Notes under the pieces: model-generated
The model's input: only the letters and a program-made list of their open reading frames with translations
The model's database searches: none
What the model was told of the DNA's origin: nothing
Position numbers and translations under genes: made by a program
Assembly: GCA_004377135.1 (NCBI GenBank)
Contig: SOHS01000123.1
Coordinates: 1 to 10,656, forward strand
Length of the DNA stretch: 10,656 nucleotides
Direction: 5' to 3'
DNA from: Dehalococcoidia bacterium
Lineage (GTDB): Bacteria; Chloroflexota; Dehalococcoidia; GIF9; AB-539-J10
In this document: piece by piece, positions 1 to 6,515 of the stretch
Layout: the number at the start of each line of letters is the position of its first letter
Numbering within the stretch: the stretch's first letter is position 1

Positions 1-932
1 TGGCGATTATCGATTCCATTCAGACTATGTATTTAGAGGATGTAGCTGGGATGCCAGGCAGTATTTCTCAGGTGAGGGAGTGCACTTGGAGGTTGGAGAG
101 GTGGGCAAAACAGAATGATATACCCCTGCTAATCACAGGGCATGTGACCAAAGAAGGGGCCATCGCAGGTCCAGGAACATTGGAACATATCGTTGACGTG
201 GTGCTTTACTTCGAAGGCGAACCATTTAGTAGTTACCGGGTGTTACGCAGCGTAAAGAACCGTTTCGGTTCCACCCACGAAGTGGGAATATTTGAGATGA
301 GCGATAGAGGACTAATAGAAGTGGGTAATCCATCTCAAGTTTTTTTATCCGCATACAAGGATGGAACTATGGGCTCAGTGGTGGTGCCCACTCTTGAAGG
401 GAATCGTCCTTTGTTGGTAGAGATTCAGGCCTTGACTACTCTTAACAGTTTTACTCCACCAAGGCGCATCGCTAACGGCGTTGATTTTAATCGGCTGCTG
501 TTGATAATTGCTGTGCTTACTAAGCGTGCCGGATTAAAGCTTTTCAACCAGGATATTATAGTCAACGTTACTGGTGGCTTAAGGGTTAATGAGCCGGCGG
601 TTGATTTAGGAATCGCTTCAGCCATTGCTTCTAGTTTTCGTGATGCAAAGCCGATTTCAGGCTTGGTTGCTTTGGGAGAGGTGGGGTTGAATGGAGAGCT
701 TAGAGGGGTATCACACGTAGAGAGAAGAATTGCTGAGGCCATCAGGTTGGGCTTTAAATCCTGCCTTATGCCTAGACTTACCCCTATCATTGCAAGCGAA
801 GTGAAGCAATCCTTTCATTCTACGGATATTCACCTAATCGAGGTTGGCTCGGTGACTGAAGCTCTGAGGCTAGGACTTACAAGGGAAAGTAAAATGCAAA
901 ATGCAAAGGGCAAAGATACAGGGCAAGAATAA
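1..932 (+). CDS. radA: RadA DNA repair/branch-migration ATPase, 3' part (5' truncated by window edge)
   Basis: RadA (Sms) is a RecA-like ATPase that processes recombination intermediates in the cytoplasm. The frame is already open at base 3 and begins in the Walker B strand (AIIDSIQT), so the N-terminal zinc finger and Walker A lie outside the window; the ATG at 27 is internal. Visible parts are the rest of the ATPase core, the RadA signature KNRFG (about codon 79 counting from the ATG at 27), and a C-terminal Lon-protease-like domain (NVTGGLRVNEPAVDLGIA, GLVALGEVGLNGELR) used for hexamer formation. The family assignment is secure. The last 13 or so codons (KMQNAKGKDTGQE) do not look like RadA and fall inside an AT-rich repeat that also supplies the stop codon. 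ispD follows after 77 nt on the same strand. Confidence 0.95.
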   Translation, partial: AIIDSIQTMYLEDVAGMPGSISQVRECTWRLERWAKQNDIPLLITGHVTKEGAIAGPGTLEHIVDVVLYFEGEPFSSYRVLRSVKNRFGSTHEVGIFEMSDRGLIEVGNPSQVFLSAYKDGTMGSVVVPTLEGNRPLLVEIQALTTLNSFTPPRRIANGVDFNRLLLIIAVLTKRAGLKLFNQDIIVNVTGGLRVNEPAVDLGIASAIASSFRDAKPISGLVALGEVGLNGELRGVSHVERRIAEAIRLGFKSCLMPRLTPIIASEVKQSFHSTDIHLIEVGSVTEALRLGLTRESKMQNAKGKDTGQE

Positions 933-990
933 AAAGTTTTTTGAATTTTGATTTGTCATTTTAATTTTTTATCTTTGGCTTTTGATATTT
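889..990. repeat. AT-rich imperfect inverted repeat at the radA/ispD junction
   Basis: The left part has tandem AAATGC-type units (aaaatgcaaaatgcaaa) followed by GGCAAAGATA. The right part carries the near-complement TATCTTTGGCTTTTGATATTT, preceded by T-rich runs such as attttgatttgtcatttt. The two ends can pair over roughly 15-18 bases (caaagggcaaagata against tatctttggcttttg), giving a large imperfect hairpin. It starts inside the radA reading frame and ends just before the AGGAG of ispD. It looks like a mobile or amplifiable intergenic repeat and may also weaken read-through from radA. A member of a repeat family is inferred from its composition; other copies are not visible here. Confidence 0.5.
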
Positions 991-1009
991 AGGAGCAGAG
1001 TTTAGAGAT

Positions 1010-1699
1010 TTGAATCTTGGATCTAGTAAGTTAGGCGTGGTTATAGTTGCTGCAGGAACCAGCCAGCGGATGGTGGGTATAAACAAGCTCTTTGCTTCTC
1101 TAAAGGGGAAACCTTTGCTGGCTTGGTCTGTGGATACTTGTCAGAGATACAGTTTAGTCCAACAGATAGTCCTGGTATTGAATGGTAAGGATTTGGCTCG
1201 GGGGCAGAAATTGAAAAAAGGGAGGGGCTGGTCTAAAGTTACTTTATGCCCGGGTGGCGCACGGCGACAGGATTCGGTGAAAGAAGGGCTAAAGCAAATA
1301 AGGGATTGTGATTTAGTCATGATTCATGACGGAGCCCGGCCTTTCTTGACTTCAGATTTGATTGAGGATGGGCTGAAGATAGTTGGGGAGATTGAGGCTG
1401 CTGTAGCCGCAGTGCCGGTTAAAGATACTATCAAGCTTGCTGCTGATGAAAGATTGATTGGGGAAACCCTTCAGCGTGATAGGTTATGGACAGCGCAAAC
1501 CCCACAGATATTCAGCTTTGATGTGATAACCAGGGCTTATGAAAACCTCGCAGCAGAGGTTACCGATGATGCCACTGCTGTGGAACGCCTGGGACACAAG
1601 GTGCAGCTTTATATGGGCGATTATAAAAATATAAAGGTGACCACAATTGAAGATTTGGCGTTAGCAAGAATCATCGCAGGAGAATGGAAAAGGAGCTAA
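1010..1699 (+). CDS. ispD: 2-C-methyl-D-erythritol 4-phosphate cytidylyltransferase
   Basis: IspD joins CTP and MEP to give CDP-methylerythritol, the third step of the MEP isoprenoid pathway, in the cytoplasm. The 229-residue length is normal. Motifs in order are AAGTSQRM with Arg20 and Lys26 (CTP binding), GGARRQDSVKEGL (83-94), HDGARP (106-111), PVKDTIK (136-142), RDRLWTAQTPQIF with Arg156 (MEP contact), TDDATAVE (185-192) and NIKVTTIEDL with Lys209. All expected catalytic residues are present. The start is a TTG at 1010 with AGGAG at 991-995, a rather long 14-nt gap; the next candidates would cut into the nucleotide-binding loop. The stop lies 16 nt inside ispF, so the two are probably co-translated. 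This frame order (radA, ispD, ispF) is the basis for the suggested Dehalococcoidia-like origin. Confidence 0.95.
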   Translation: MNLGSSKLGVVIVAAGTSQRMVGINKLFASLKGKPLLAWSVDTCQRYSLVQQIVLVLNGKDLARGQKLKKGRGWSKVTLCPGGARRQDSVKEGLKQIRDCDLVMIHDGARPFLTSDLIEDGLKIVGEIEAAVAAVPVKDTIKLAADERLIGETLQRDRLWTAQTPQIFSFDVITRAYENLAAEVTDDATAVERLGHKVQLYMGDYKNIKVTTIEDLALARIIAGEWKRS

Positions 1700-2166
1700 G
1701 GGTTGGCATTGGCTGTGATAGCCATCCCCTGGTTTCGGGGCGAAGGCTAATTTTGGGAGGCGTTGATATCCCTTATGACAAAGGCTTGTCGGGTTGGAGC
1801 GATGCTGATGTGGCAACGCACGCCATAATAGATGCTTTATGTGGCGCTGCTGACCTGGGCGACATCGGCACCTTATTCTCTTCTCAAGAACCGGAATATA
1901 AAGATATTTCAAGCCTGGTTTTGTTGAGCAAGACCGGTGAACTGCTTAAAGCCAAAGGATTCAAGGTGGTCAACATTGATGTTACCATCATAGCGCAAAA
2001 CCCCAAGCTCTCGCCTTTCGTTGCCGAAATGAGGAAACGCCTCAGCAAGGTTTTAGGTGTGGAGTCAACACAGGTGACAATCAAGGCCACCACCACCAAT
2101 GGTTTGGGCTTCATCGGCAGAGGAGAGGGAATAGTTGCTCAGGCTCTGGCTTTAATCCAAAAGTAA
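1684..2166 (+). CDS. ispF: 2-C-methyl-D-erythritol 2,4-cyclodiphosphate synthase
   Basis: IspF cyclises CDP-methylerythritol 2-phosphate to MEcPP with loss of CMP; the enzyme is a trimer with active sites at subunit interfaces. The 160 residues match the family. The zinc ligands are present: Asp12 and His14 in GCDSH, and His46 in SDADVATHAIIDAL. GDIG (59-62) and KATTTNGLGFIGRGEGI (134-150) are also clear. Position 139 is Asn where the E. coli enzyme has Glu135, the residue that helps hold the second metal; the alignment has no gap because the zinc ligands share the same offset of four. The ATG sits only one base after AGGAG (1678-1682), so initiation probably depends on ribosomes finishing ispD, with which it overlaps by 16 nt. 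Confidence 0.94.
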   Translation: MEKELRVGIGCDSHPLVSGRRLILGGVDIPYDKGLSGWSDADVATHAIIDALCGAADLGDIGTLFSSQEPEYKDISSLVLLSKTGELLKAKGFKVVNIDVTIIAQNPKLSPFVAEMRKRLSKVLGVESTQVTIKATTTNGLGFIGRGEGIVAQALALIQK

Positions 2167-2177
2167 AGAGCTAGAGA

Positions 2178-2366
2178 ATTGAAGTTGTTGTTGGCGTGCT
2201 TGGTGATGACCCTGAGAAGGCTGTTCTGGATTATATAAAAGGCGAGTTAGCAACAGGCGATAATATATGTGACCATTAAGGATAACAGCAAAAAGGAGAC
2301 AAAGCGAAAGCATTTTCCAGCGATAGCAATTTGAACCCTGAGGAGGTAATTAAAGAGGCGAAATAA
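2178..2366 (+). pseudogene. possible decayed reading frame between ispF and coaE
   Basis: Three short stretches in different frames read like consecutive parts of one hydrophilic protein. They are IEVVVGVLGDDPEKAVLDYI and onward (2178-2276, stop TAA 2277-2279), VTIKDNSKKETK (from GTG 2269, stop TGA 2332-2334) and AKAFSSDSNLNPEEVIKEAK (stop TAA 2364-2366). Two frameshifts, near 2264 and 2304, would join them into about 60 residues. No start codon with a ribosome binding site is visible and the protein family was not recognised. It may equally be chance coding potential in a spacer. coaE starts 7 nt after the last stop. Confidence 0.28.
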
Positions 2367-2373
2367 GGAACAA

Positions 2374-2991
2374 ATGATTATTGTTGGTCTGACAGGAAGT
2401 GTGGGCACGGGCAAAAGCACGGTAACCAATTTTTTTAGAGAACTGGGGGCTTATATAATTGATTGGGATGAACTAGCTCGGGAGGTAATTCGCCCTCACT
2501 TAAGGGCTTGGAAAGAAATAGTAGAGTATTTTGGAAAGGATTTCTTAAATGAAGACCTGACCATCAATCGGCAGAAGCTGGCTGAGATAGTATTTTCCGA
2601 CAAAGAAAAGGTGGCAAAGCTAAATCAGATAGTTCATCCCGAGGTGTTTAAGGAAGACGAAAGAATTACAAATGAGATCAAAAGCCTTGACCCCGATGCT
2701 CTAATTATTAAGGACATTCCGTTACTGTTTGAGCTTACTCGCCCTATATTTGTGGATAAAGTAGTCGTTGTTTCTGCCAGTGAACAAACTCAATTAAGAC
2801 GATTAGAAGAGAAGGGGATGAGTCGGGAGGATACCCAAAGCAGGATAAAGTCCCAACTTCCTCTTGAGGAAAAGATTAAATCTGCCGATTTTGTTATTAA
2901 TAATGATGGTCCGCTTGAAGAGACAAAGAAGCAGGTAGAGGAGATATATTCTTTGTTAAGGAAAGGAGAGCAACATGGAAAGCAGAGGTAA
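2374..2991 (+). CDS. coaE: dephospho-CoA kinase
   Basis: CoaE phosphorylates the 3'-hydroxyl of dephospho-CoA with ATP, the last step of coenzyme A synthesis. The 205-residue length is typical. The P-loop is GLTGSVGTGKST (5-16). The usual DxD near residue 30 reads IDWDELAREV. Then come LNQIVHPEV (83-91), the KDIPLLFE strand (113-120) and SQLPLEEKIKSADFVINN (160-177), the lid and C-terminal signature. The start is an ATG with AAGGA four bases upstream, slightly tight. The region after DELAREV is somewhat divergent (RPHLRAWKEIV in place of the common PG-containing segment), but no catalytic residue is missing. The end overlaps a 31-residue ORF with a strong ribosome binding site. Confidence 0.93.
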   Translation: MIIVGLTGSVGTGKSTVTNFFRELGAYIIDWDELAREVIRPHLRAWKEIVEYFGKDFLNEDLTINRQKLAEIVFSDKEKVAKLNQIVHPEVFKEDERITNEIKSLDPDALIIKDIPLLFELTRPIFVDKVVVVSASEQTQLRRLEEKGMSREDTQSRIKSQLPLEEKIKSADFVINNDGPLEETKKQVEEIYSLLRKGEQHGKQR

Positions 2992-3070
2992 GTGGGAGAC
3001 CTTCGTTAACAATATTTATGCCGGCTCTCAACTTGACATATCTTCAGTTATGCCTCCCCGCTATCAGTAA
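2975..3070 (+). CDS. small ORF of 31 residues overlapping the coaE end; real small protein or truncated gene
   Basis: The ATG at 2975 has AGGAG at 2964-2968, six bases away, the best-placed ribosome binding site in this half of the window. It overlaps the end of coaE by 17 nt, which suggests coupled translation. The product starts MESRGKWETFVNNIYAGSQL and ends SVMPPRYQ before TAA at 3068. The same frame stays open past that stop for 21 more codons (LFGQSEGVEGVGVPLRKISHR) and closes with TGA at 3134-3136. It may therefore be a roughly 52-residue gene cut by one nonsense change (CAG TAA CTT). No family was recognised. The signal for translation is good; the function is unknown. Confidence 0.4.
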   Translation: MESRGKWETFVNNIYAGSQLDISSVMPPRYQ

Positions 3071-3155
3071 CTTTTTGGTCAAAGTGAAGGGGTCGAAGGA
3101 GTGGGAGTGCCACTGCGGAAAATAAGCCACCGGTGAATCTAAACAGATTACCAGC

Positions 3156-3164
3156 AGGAGGTGA
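3156..3164 (+). promoter_or_regulatory. strong Shine-Dalgarno that fixes the mrp start at GTG 3169
   Basis: AGGAGGTGA is a near-perfect anti-16S match. The AGGAGG ends at 3161, seven bases before GTG 3169. An upstream in-frame GTG at 3133 has no comparable site and would add 12 residues (VNLNRLPAGGDL) encoded by the Shine-Dalgarno region itself, so 3169 is preferred. Confidence 0.8.
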
Positions 3165-3168
3165 TTTG

Positions 3169-4179
3169 GTGAATCAAATCGATGCAAAATTAGAGGAAGC
3201 ACTAAATAAAGTGCTTGTCCCTGGAACAATGCGTAGCTTGGTACAGATGAACCTGGTTCGAAGCACGGAAGTTAAGGATGGCAAGGCGAAAATAAATTTG
3301 GCTTCGACTGCTATCCCTGACCAACATCATAGTTGGCTGAAGGACAAAGCAGCGGCAGCGGTTAGCGAGCTTTCCGGGGTGGAGGAAGTAACTGTCGACC
3401 TTGTCGAAGCCAGGCCCAAAGAACTTAATCAGATTGAGAAAATAATAGCGGTCATGAGTGGTAAAGGGGGAGTCGGCAAATCTCTGGTAGCTGGTTTATT
3501 AGCTACTTCTTTTGCTCGGGAAGGAAAGGACGTGGGCATACTCGACGCTGATATCACTGGCTCCAGTATCCCTAAGATGTTTGGTTTAGATGCTCGCCCC
3601 AGCGGTAGCGAGACAGGTATTTTGCCCGTATTATCGAGGTCTGGAATTGAAATTATGTCCATGAACCTGCTTTTGCCCAGTGAGGATGAAGCGGTTATCT
3701 GGAGAGGTCCCCTCATGTCTAAAGCTATCACTCAATTCTGGGAGGAAGTTCTTTGGGGCAAACTGGATTGTCTCATAATAGACCTGCCCCCGGGCACAGG
3801 AGATGCCCCATTAACGGTGCTCCAGGTAATACCCATATCAGGGGTAATAGACGTTTTTACTCCGCAGGAGTTGACGGAGATGATAGTTAAGAAGGCAATA
3901 AAGATGGCGCAGAAAATGAATGTTCGTGTTCTTGGGGTGATAGAGAACATGAGCTATCTCGTATTGCCTGAGACAGGTAAGAAGATGGAAATTTTTGGCA
4001 GGAGCAAGGGGGAGGAAATGGCTAAGGCTTCCGGAGCTCCTCTTTTGGGGCAATTGCCTATTGATCCCGAGCTAGCCAGGTTGTGCGACCAGGGAGAAAT
4101 TGAGAGGTATAGTTCAGATGCTGTGTCTGAACTTTTTACCAATGTGGTCGCAGTTCTAAATGGGAAGAAGGAAGGGTAG
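3169..4179 (+). CDS. Mrp/ApbC/NBP35-family Fe-S cluster carrier ATPase lacking the CxxC motif
   Basis: Mrp/ApbC proteins bind a [4Fe-4S] cluster at a dimer interface and pass it to apoproteins using ATP. This 336-residue protein has an N-terminal MIP18/DUF59-like domain (about residues 5-82) and a deviant-Walker P-loop domain: GKGGVGKS (98-105), GILDADITGSSIPKMFG (123-139), RGPLMSKA (179-186), DCLIIDLPPGTGDAPLT (200-216) and ENMSY (259-263). In typical members ENMSY is followed by C-P-x-C, which holds the cluster. Here the sequence is ENMSYLVLPETGKK, with Leu266 and Thr269 in place of the two cysteines. The DUF59-like part also has no cysteine. ATPase function looks intact, but cluster binding by the canonical route is doubtful. 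An IscU-like scaffold gene follows 61 nt downstream, which still points to Fe-S or metallocofactor work. Confidence 0.9.
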   Translation: MNQIDAKLEEALNKVLVPGTMRSLVQMNLVRSTEVKDGKAKINLASTAIPDQHHSWLKDKAAAAVSELSGVEEVTVDLVEARPKELNQIEKIIAVMSGKGGVGKSLVAGLLATSFAREGKDVGILDADITGSSIPKMFGLDARPSGSETGILPVLSRSGIEIMSMNLLLPSEDEAVIWRGPLMSKAITQFWEEVLWGKLDCLIIDLPPGTGDAPLTVLQVIPISGVIDVFTPQELTEMIVKKAIKMAQKMNVRVLGVIENMSYLVLPETGKKMEIFGRSKGEEMAKASGAPLLGQLPIDPELARLCDQGEIERYSSDAVSELFTNVVAVLNGKKEG

Positions 4180-4240
4180 CTATATGTAGTCAGACAAGCG
4201 GGCCTGGCCCGTGAAGTCTTTTTCTAGAGGAGTAAAGAAA

Positions 4241-4702
4241 ATGGCAGAAGAATTTGACGACCCGTTCAAAGAACTGGAGCAATCCGTCATGGAGGATATG
4301 AAAAGGGTCTACTCAGAGAAAACGATTGACCATTTTCTCAAGCCCAGAAACCTGGGTGAAATTCCCGCCCCCGATGGATTCGGCAGGATAACCGGTCCCT
4401 GTGGGGATACCATGGAAATATACCTTAAGGTGAGAGATGACAAGGTTATAAATGCTTCCTTCTGGACCGATGGCTGTGGCCCTAGCATTGCCTCGGGCAG
4501 CATGGTTACCGAGATGGCTAAGCGAGTGAACATCAGCGAAGCTCAAAGGATTAGCCAGCATGATGTCTTAACTGCTCTAGGTGGGCTGCCTGAGGAAAGC
4601 GAGCATTGTGCTCTTTTGGCAGCCAATACGCTCAAAGAAGCAATCAAGGACTACCTGGCTTTTAAGAAAGAACCCTGGAAAAGAGCTTACCACAGACAGT
4701 GA
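4241..4702 (+). CDS. IscU/NifU-like Fe-S cluster assembly scaffold
   Basis: This family builds a transient Fe-S cluster from cysteine-desulfurase sulfur and iron before transfer to targets. The 153-residue protein has an acidic N-terminal lead of about 20 residues, then the IscU core: TGPCGDTMEIYLKV with Cys54 and the conserved Asp56, FWTDGCGPSIASGSMVTEM with Cys79, and EESEHCALLAANTLKEAIKDY with Cys123. All three ligand cysteines and the Asp match IscU (Cys37/Asp39/Cys63/Cys106 in E. coli). It lacks the C-terminal NFU domain of full NifU. The ATG at 4241 has AGAGGAG at 4226-4232 with an 8-nt gap; the frame is open upstream to a GTG at 4211 without such a site. No desulfurase is present in the window. 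Its stop codon overlaps the GTG of the broken mobB gene (GTGA). Confidence 0.92.
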   Translation: MAEEFDDPFKELEQSVMEDMKRVYSEKTIDHFLKPRNLGEIPAPDGFGRITGPCGDTMEIYLKVRDDKVINASFWTDGCGPSIASGSMVTEMAKRVNISEAQRISQHDVLTALGGLPEESEHCALLAANTLKEAIKDYLAFKKEPWKRAYHRQ

Positions 4703-5357
4703 GAGAAAAATATGAAGCGCCTCCTGTAGTTTCTATTGTGAGCAAATCAAAGTCTGGTAAAACAACTGTCATTTAAAGTCTGGTTCAGGAACTGAAATCC
4801 GGAGAGTACTAGGTGGTTCCCATCAAATATGCCTCCAAGGCGCCAGCTTTGATGAACCAGGTAAGGAGAGCTGGCGTCATATCGAGGCAAGAAGCAAGAC
4901 CACGGTGGTTAACTCACCGGATAATCTTGTGCTGGTAAAGCCAGTCTCTCAAGACACTCCCCTAGAAGAGATTGTGCGCCTCCTAGGTGAGGATTACGAT
5001 GTCATCCTTACAGAAGGTCTCAAGCAAGAAGGCACTTCAAAGATAGAGGTACATCGCAAAGGTACTGGCCCACTTCTTAAAAATATCAGAAGGCTCATAG
5101 CCGTAGCCACTGATGAACTGTTGGAAACCAGGTCCAGGCAGTTCTCATTTAGAGATACTGAGAGCTTGGCTGACCTGTTGGAGAGAGGCTTCATCAAGCC
5201 ACAGAAAAAACGAATCTCTCTTTACGTAAATAATGCTCCAGTAATTCTAACGAGTTTTCCCAAGCAGATTATCACGAACATTCTTTTGGCTATAGTCTCG
5301 TGCCCGAAGGCAGTAAGGGACATCAGTGGTCTCCAGATTTTCTTGAGGAAGGAATAA
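4699..5357 (+). pseudogene. mobB: mobB-like gene (molybdopterin-guanine dinucleotide synthesis protein B) with two stops and a frameshift
   Basis: MobB is a P-loop GTPase that helps MobA attach GMP to molybdopterin. From GTG 4699, which overlaps the nifU-like stop, the frame reads VREKYEAPPVVSIVSKSKSGKTTVI, then TAA at 4774, SLVQELKSGEY, then TAG at 4810, and VVPIKYASK. The match moves by one frame between about 4836 and 4850 and continues as SFDEPGKESWRH, the segment after the switch region of MobB. It then stays open through VVNSPDNLVLVKP, DYDVILTEGLKQ and KIEVHRK to TAA at 5355-5357. The first Gly of the P-loop is Ser (SKSKSGKT). The C-terminal 150 codons (GTG 4905 onward) are open and could be mistaken for a gene, but they lack the P-loop. 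Two different stop codons plus a frameshift argue for decay rather than recoding. Confidence 0.85.
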
Positions 5358-5365
5358 GCACAGAA

Positions 5366-5569
5366 GTGAAGGGTTATTACCAGACTCTCGGTATAAGCAC
5401 AGATGCCAGTCTTGAAGATATAACGAAGGCCTTCCGCCGGTGGCATCAATGCTGTTATGGATATTAGCAGTGAATCTAGTAACTCGTGGACGGACTGTAA
5501 GGTGTACATGCCCAAGCCACAGCCAAAATTGAGTACAGTATGACTTCTCCTGATGTCTGTTTGTTGTAA
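5366..5569 (+). pseudogene. remnant of a J-domain (DnaJ-like) gene
   Basis: GTG 5366 opens a frame that reads KGYYQTLGISTDASLEDITK and then AFRRWHQ, a clear match to helices I and II of a J domain, and stops with TAG at 5465-5467. The HPD motif that activates Hsp70 is absent: a one-frame shift gives VMDISSES where YHPD-type sequence would be expected. Further on, in the original frame after more stops, HAQATAKIEYSMT (about 5507-5545) resembles the last J-domain helix, followed by TAA at 5567-5569. The remnant lies 8 nt behind the mobB stop, so it was probably the next gene in that operon. Helix I-II identity is firm; the later parts are inference. Confidence 0.65.
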
Positions 5570-5573
5570 TCCC

Positions 5574-6515
5574 TCAAGGGCTCGTGATTCTAGCTCTGTC
5601 TCCAGCCTCTTGAACATACTTAAAAGCGGACACGGCAGCGTTAGCGCCATCTCCGACGGCAGCGGCGACTTGGCGTGGTGAATTCCTTCGTATGTCGCCG
5701 GCAGCGAAAATACCAGCCGTCGAGGTGGCCATCGTTTCATCAGTGACGATGTATCCGGTATCGTTGACTTCTAGGATATTAGAAAATTGTTGACTATTAG
5801 GCATGAGCCCAACGGCAACAAAGACACCTGCAACCTTCAAAATGGAGCTCTGCCCTGTTTTAACATTGCGTAGTTTGAGCCCGCTTAGCAATTTCTCTCC
5901 CAGGATTTCTTCTACCACACTGTTCCAAATGAATTCCAGCTTGGGCTGGGCAAAGGCTCGTTGCTGCAGGACTTGCCCTGCCCTGAGCTGGTCTCGCCGA
6001 TGTATTACATAGACTTTTTTAACATGCCGAGTCAGTTCCAAAGCATCGGTGATAGCGGTATCACCTCCTCCAACAACTGCTACTTCCCGGTCACGAAAGA
6101 AGAAGCCATCACAGGTTGCGCAATAGGAAACACCATGGCCTGAGAGACTTTCCTCACCAAGAACCCCCAGCTTACGATATTGCGAACCAGCGGCTATGAT
6201 TATAGCTATAGCTTCAAAGTCACCCTCAGTGGTGGAGATGCTATGGGGTTGTCCTTGGGCAATGCCTGTAACGTCAGCAGTCACTACCTCCAGACCATAT
6301 TTGACTGCCTGTTGATGTATGAGTGACACTAGCTCGGCACCAGAGATACCCTGAGGAAAACCAGGATAATTTTCCACTAGAGTAGCATTTATGATCTGGC
6401 CTCCAACTATGCCACGCTCCACCAGCAAGCTTTTAAGCCCTGCCCGTGAGGTATAGAGGCCTGCCGTAAGCCCAGCAGGACCGCCTCCTATAATGATTAC
6501 TTCATATTTAGCCAT
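5574..6515 (-). CDS. trxB: thioredoxin-disulfide reductase
   Basis: This flavoenzyme uses NADPH to reduce thioredoxin in the cytoplasm. The 313 residues match the low-molecular-weight bacterial type. Visible motifs are the FAD site GGGPAGLTAGLYTSRAG (10-26), the redox-active CATC (Cys132, Cys135), the NADPH site GGGDTA (149-154), HRRDQLRA (172-179, contacts with the 2'-phosphate) and the second FAD signature GIFAAGDIR near the C-terminus. Every catalytic element is present. The ATG at 6515 (reading leftward) has AAGAGGA about 10 bases upstream, and it overlaps the end of a 26-codon leader ORF. The gene converges with the mobB/J-domain remnants; only a few bases separate the two 3' ends, and no clear terminator is seen. 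Confidence 0.96.
   Translation of the reverse strand: MAKYEVIIIGGGPAGLTAGLYTSRAGLKSLLVERGIVGGQIINATLVENYPGFPQGISGAELVSLIHQQAVKYGLEVVTADVTGIAQGQPHSISTTEGDFEAIAIIIAAGSQYRKLGVLGEESLSGHGVSYCATCDGFFFRDREVAVVGGGDTAITDALELTRHVKKVYVIHRRDQLRAGQVLQQRAFAQPKLEFIWNSVVEEILGEKLLSGLKLRNVKTGQSSILKVAGVFVAVGLMPNSQQFSNILEVNDTGYIVTDETMATSTAGIFAAGDIRRNSPRQVAAAVGDGANAAVSAFKYVQEAGDRARITSP

Noticed and set aside
3133..3168. Upstream GTG 3133 as mrp start
   Set aside because: It would translate through the strong AGGAGGTGA site that clearly serves GTG 3169, and it has no good site of its own.
4198..4212. Terminator hairpin between mrp and the nifU-like gene
   Set aside because: CGGG-CCTGG-CCCG is only four base pairs with no T tract, and the genes look co-transcribed.
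4774..4812. Recoded stop codons (pyrrolysine or readthrough) in mobB
   Set aside because: Two different stops (TAA and TAG) occur together with a frameshift and a P-loop substitution, which fits decay better than recoding.
4905..5357. Independent 150-residue gene starting at GTG 4905
   Set aside because: Its sequence is the C-terminal half of a MobB-like protein, with matching sequence continuing upstream in the same frame and then one frame over; no ribosome binding site precedes 4905.
5222..5740. 172-residue minus-strand ORF overlapping the trxB 3' end and mobB
   Set aside because: It is a shadow frame across two recognised genes and shows no family features.
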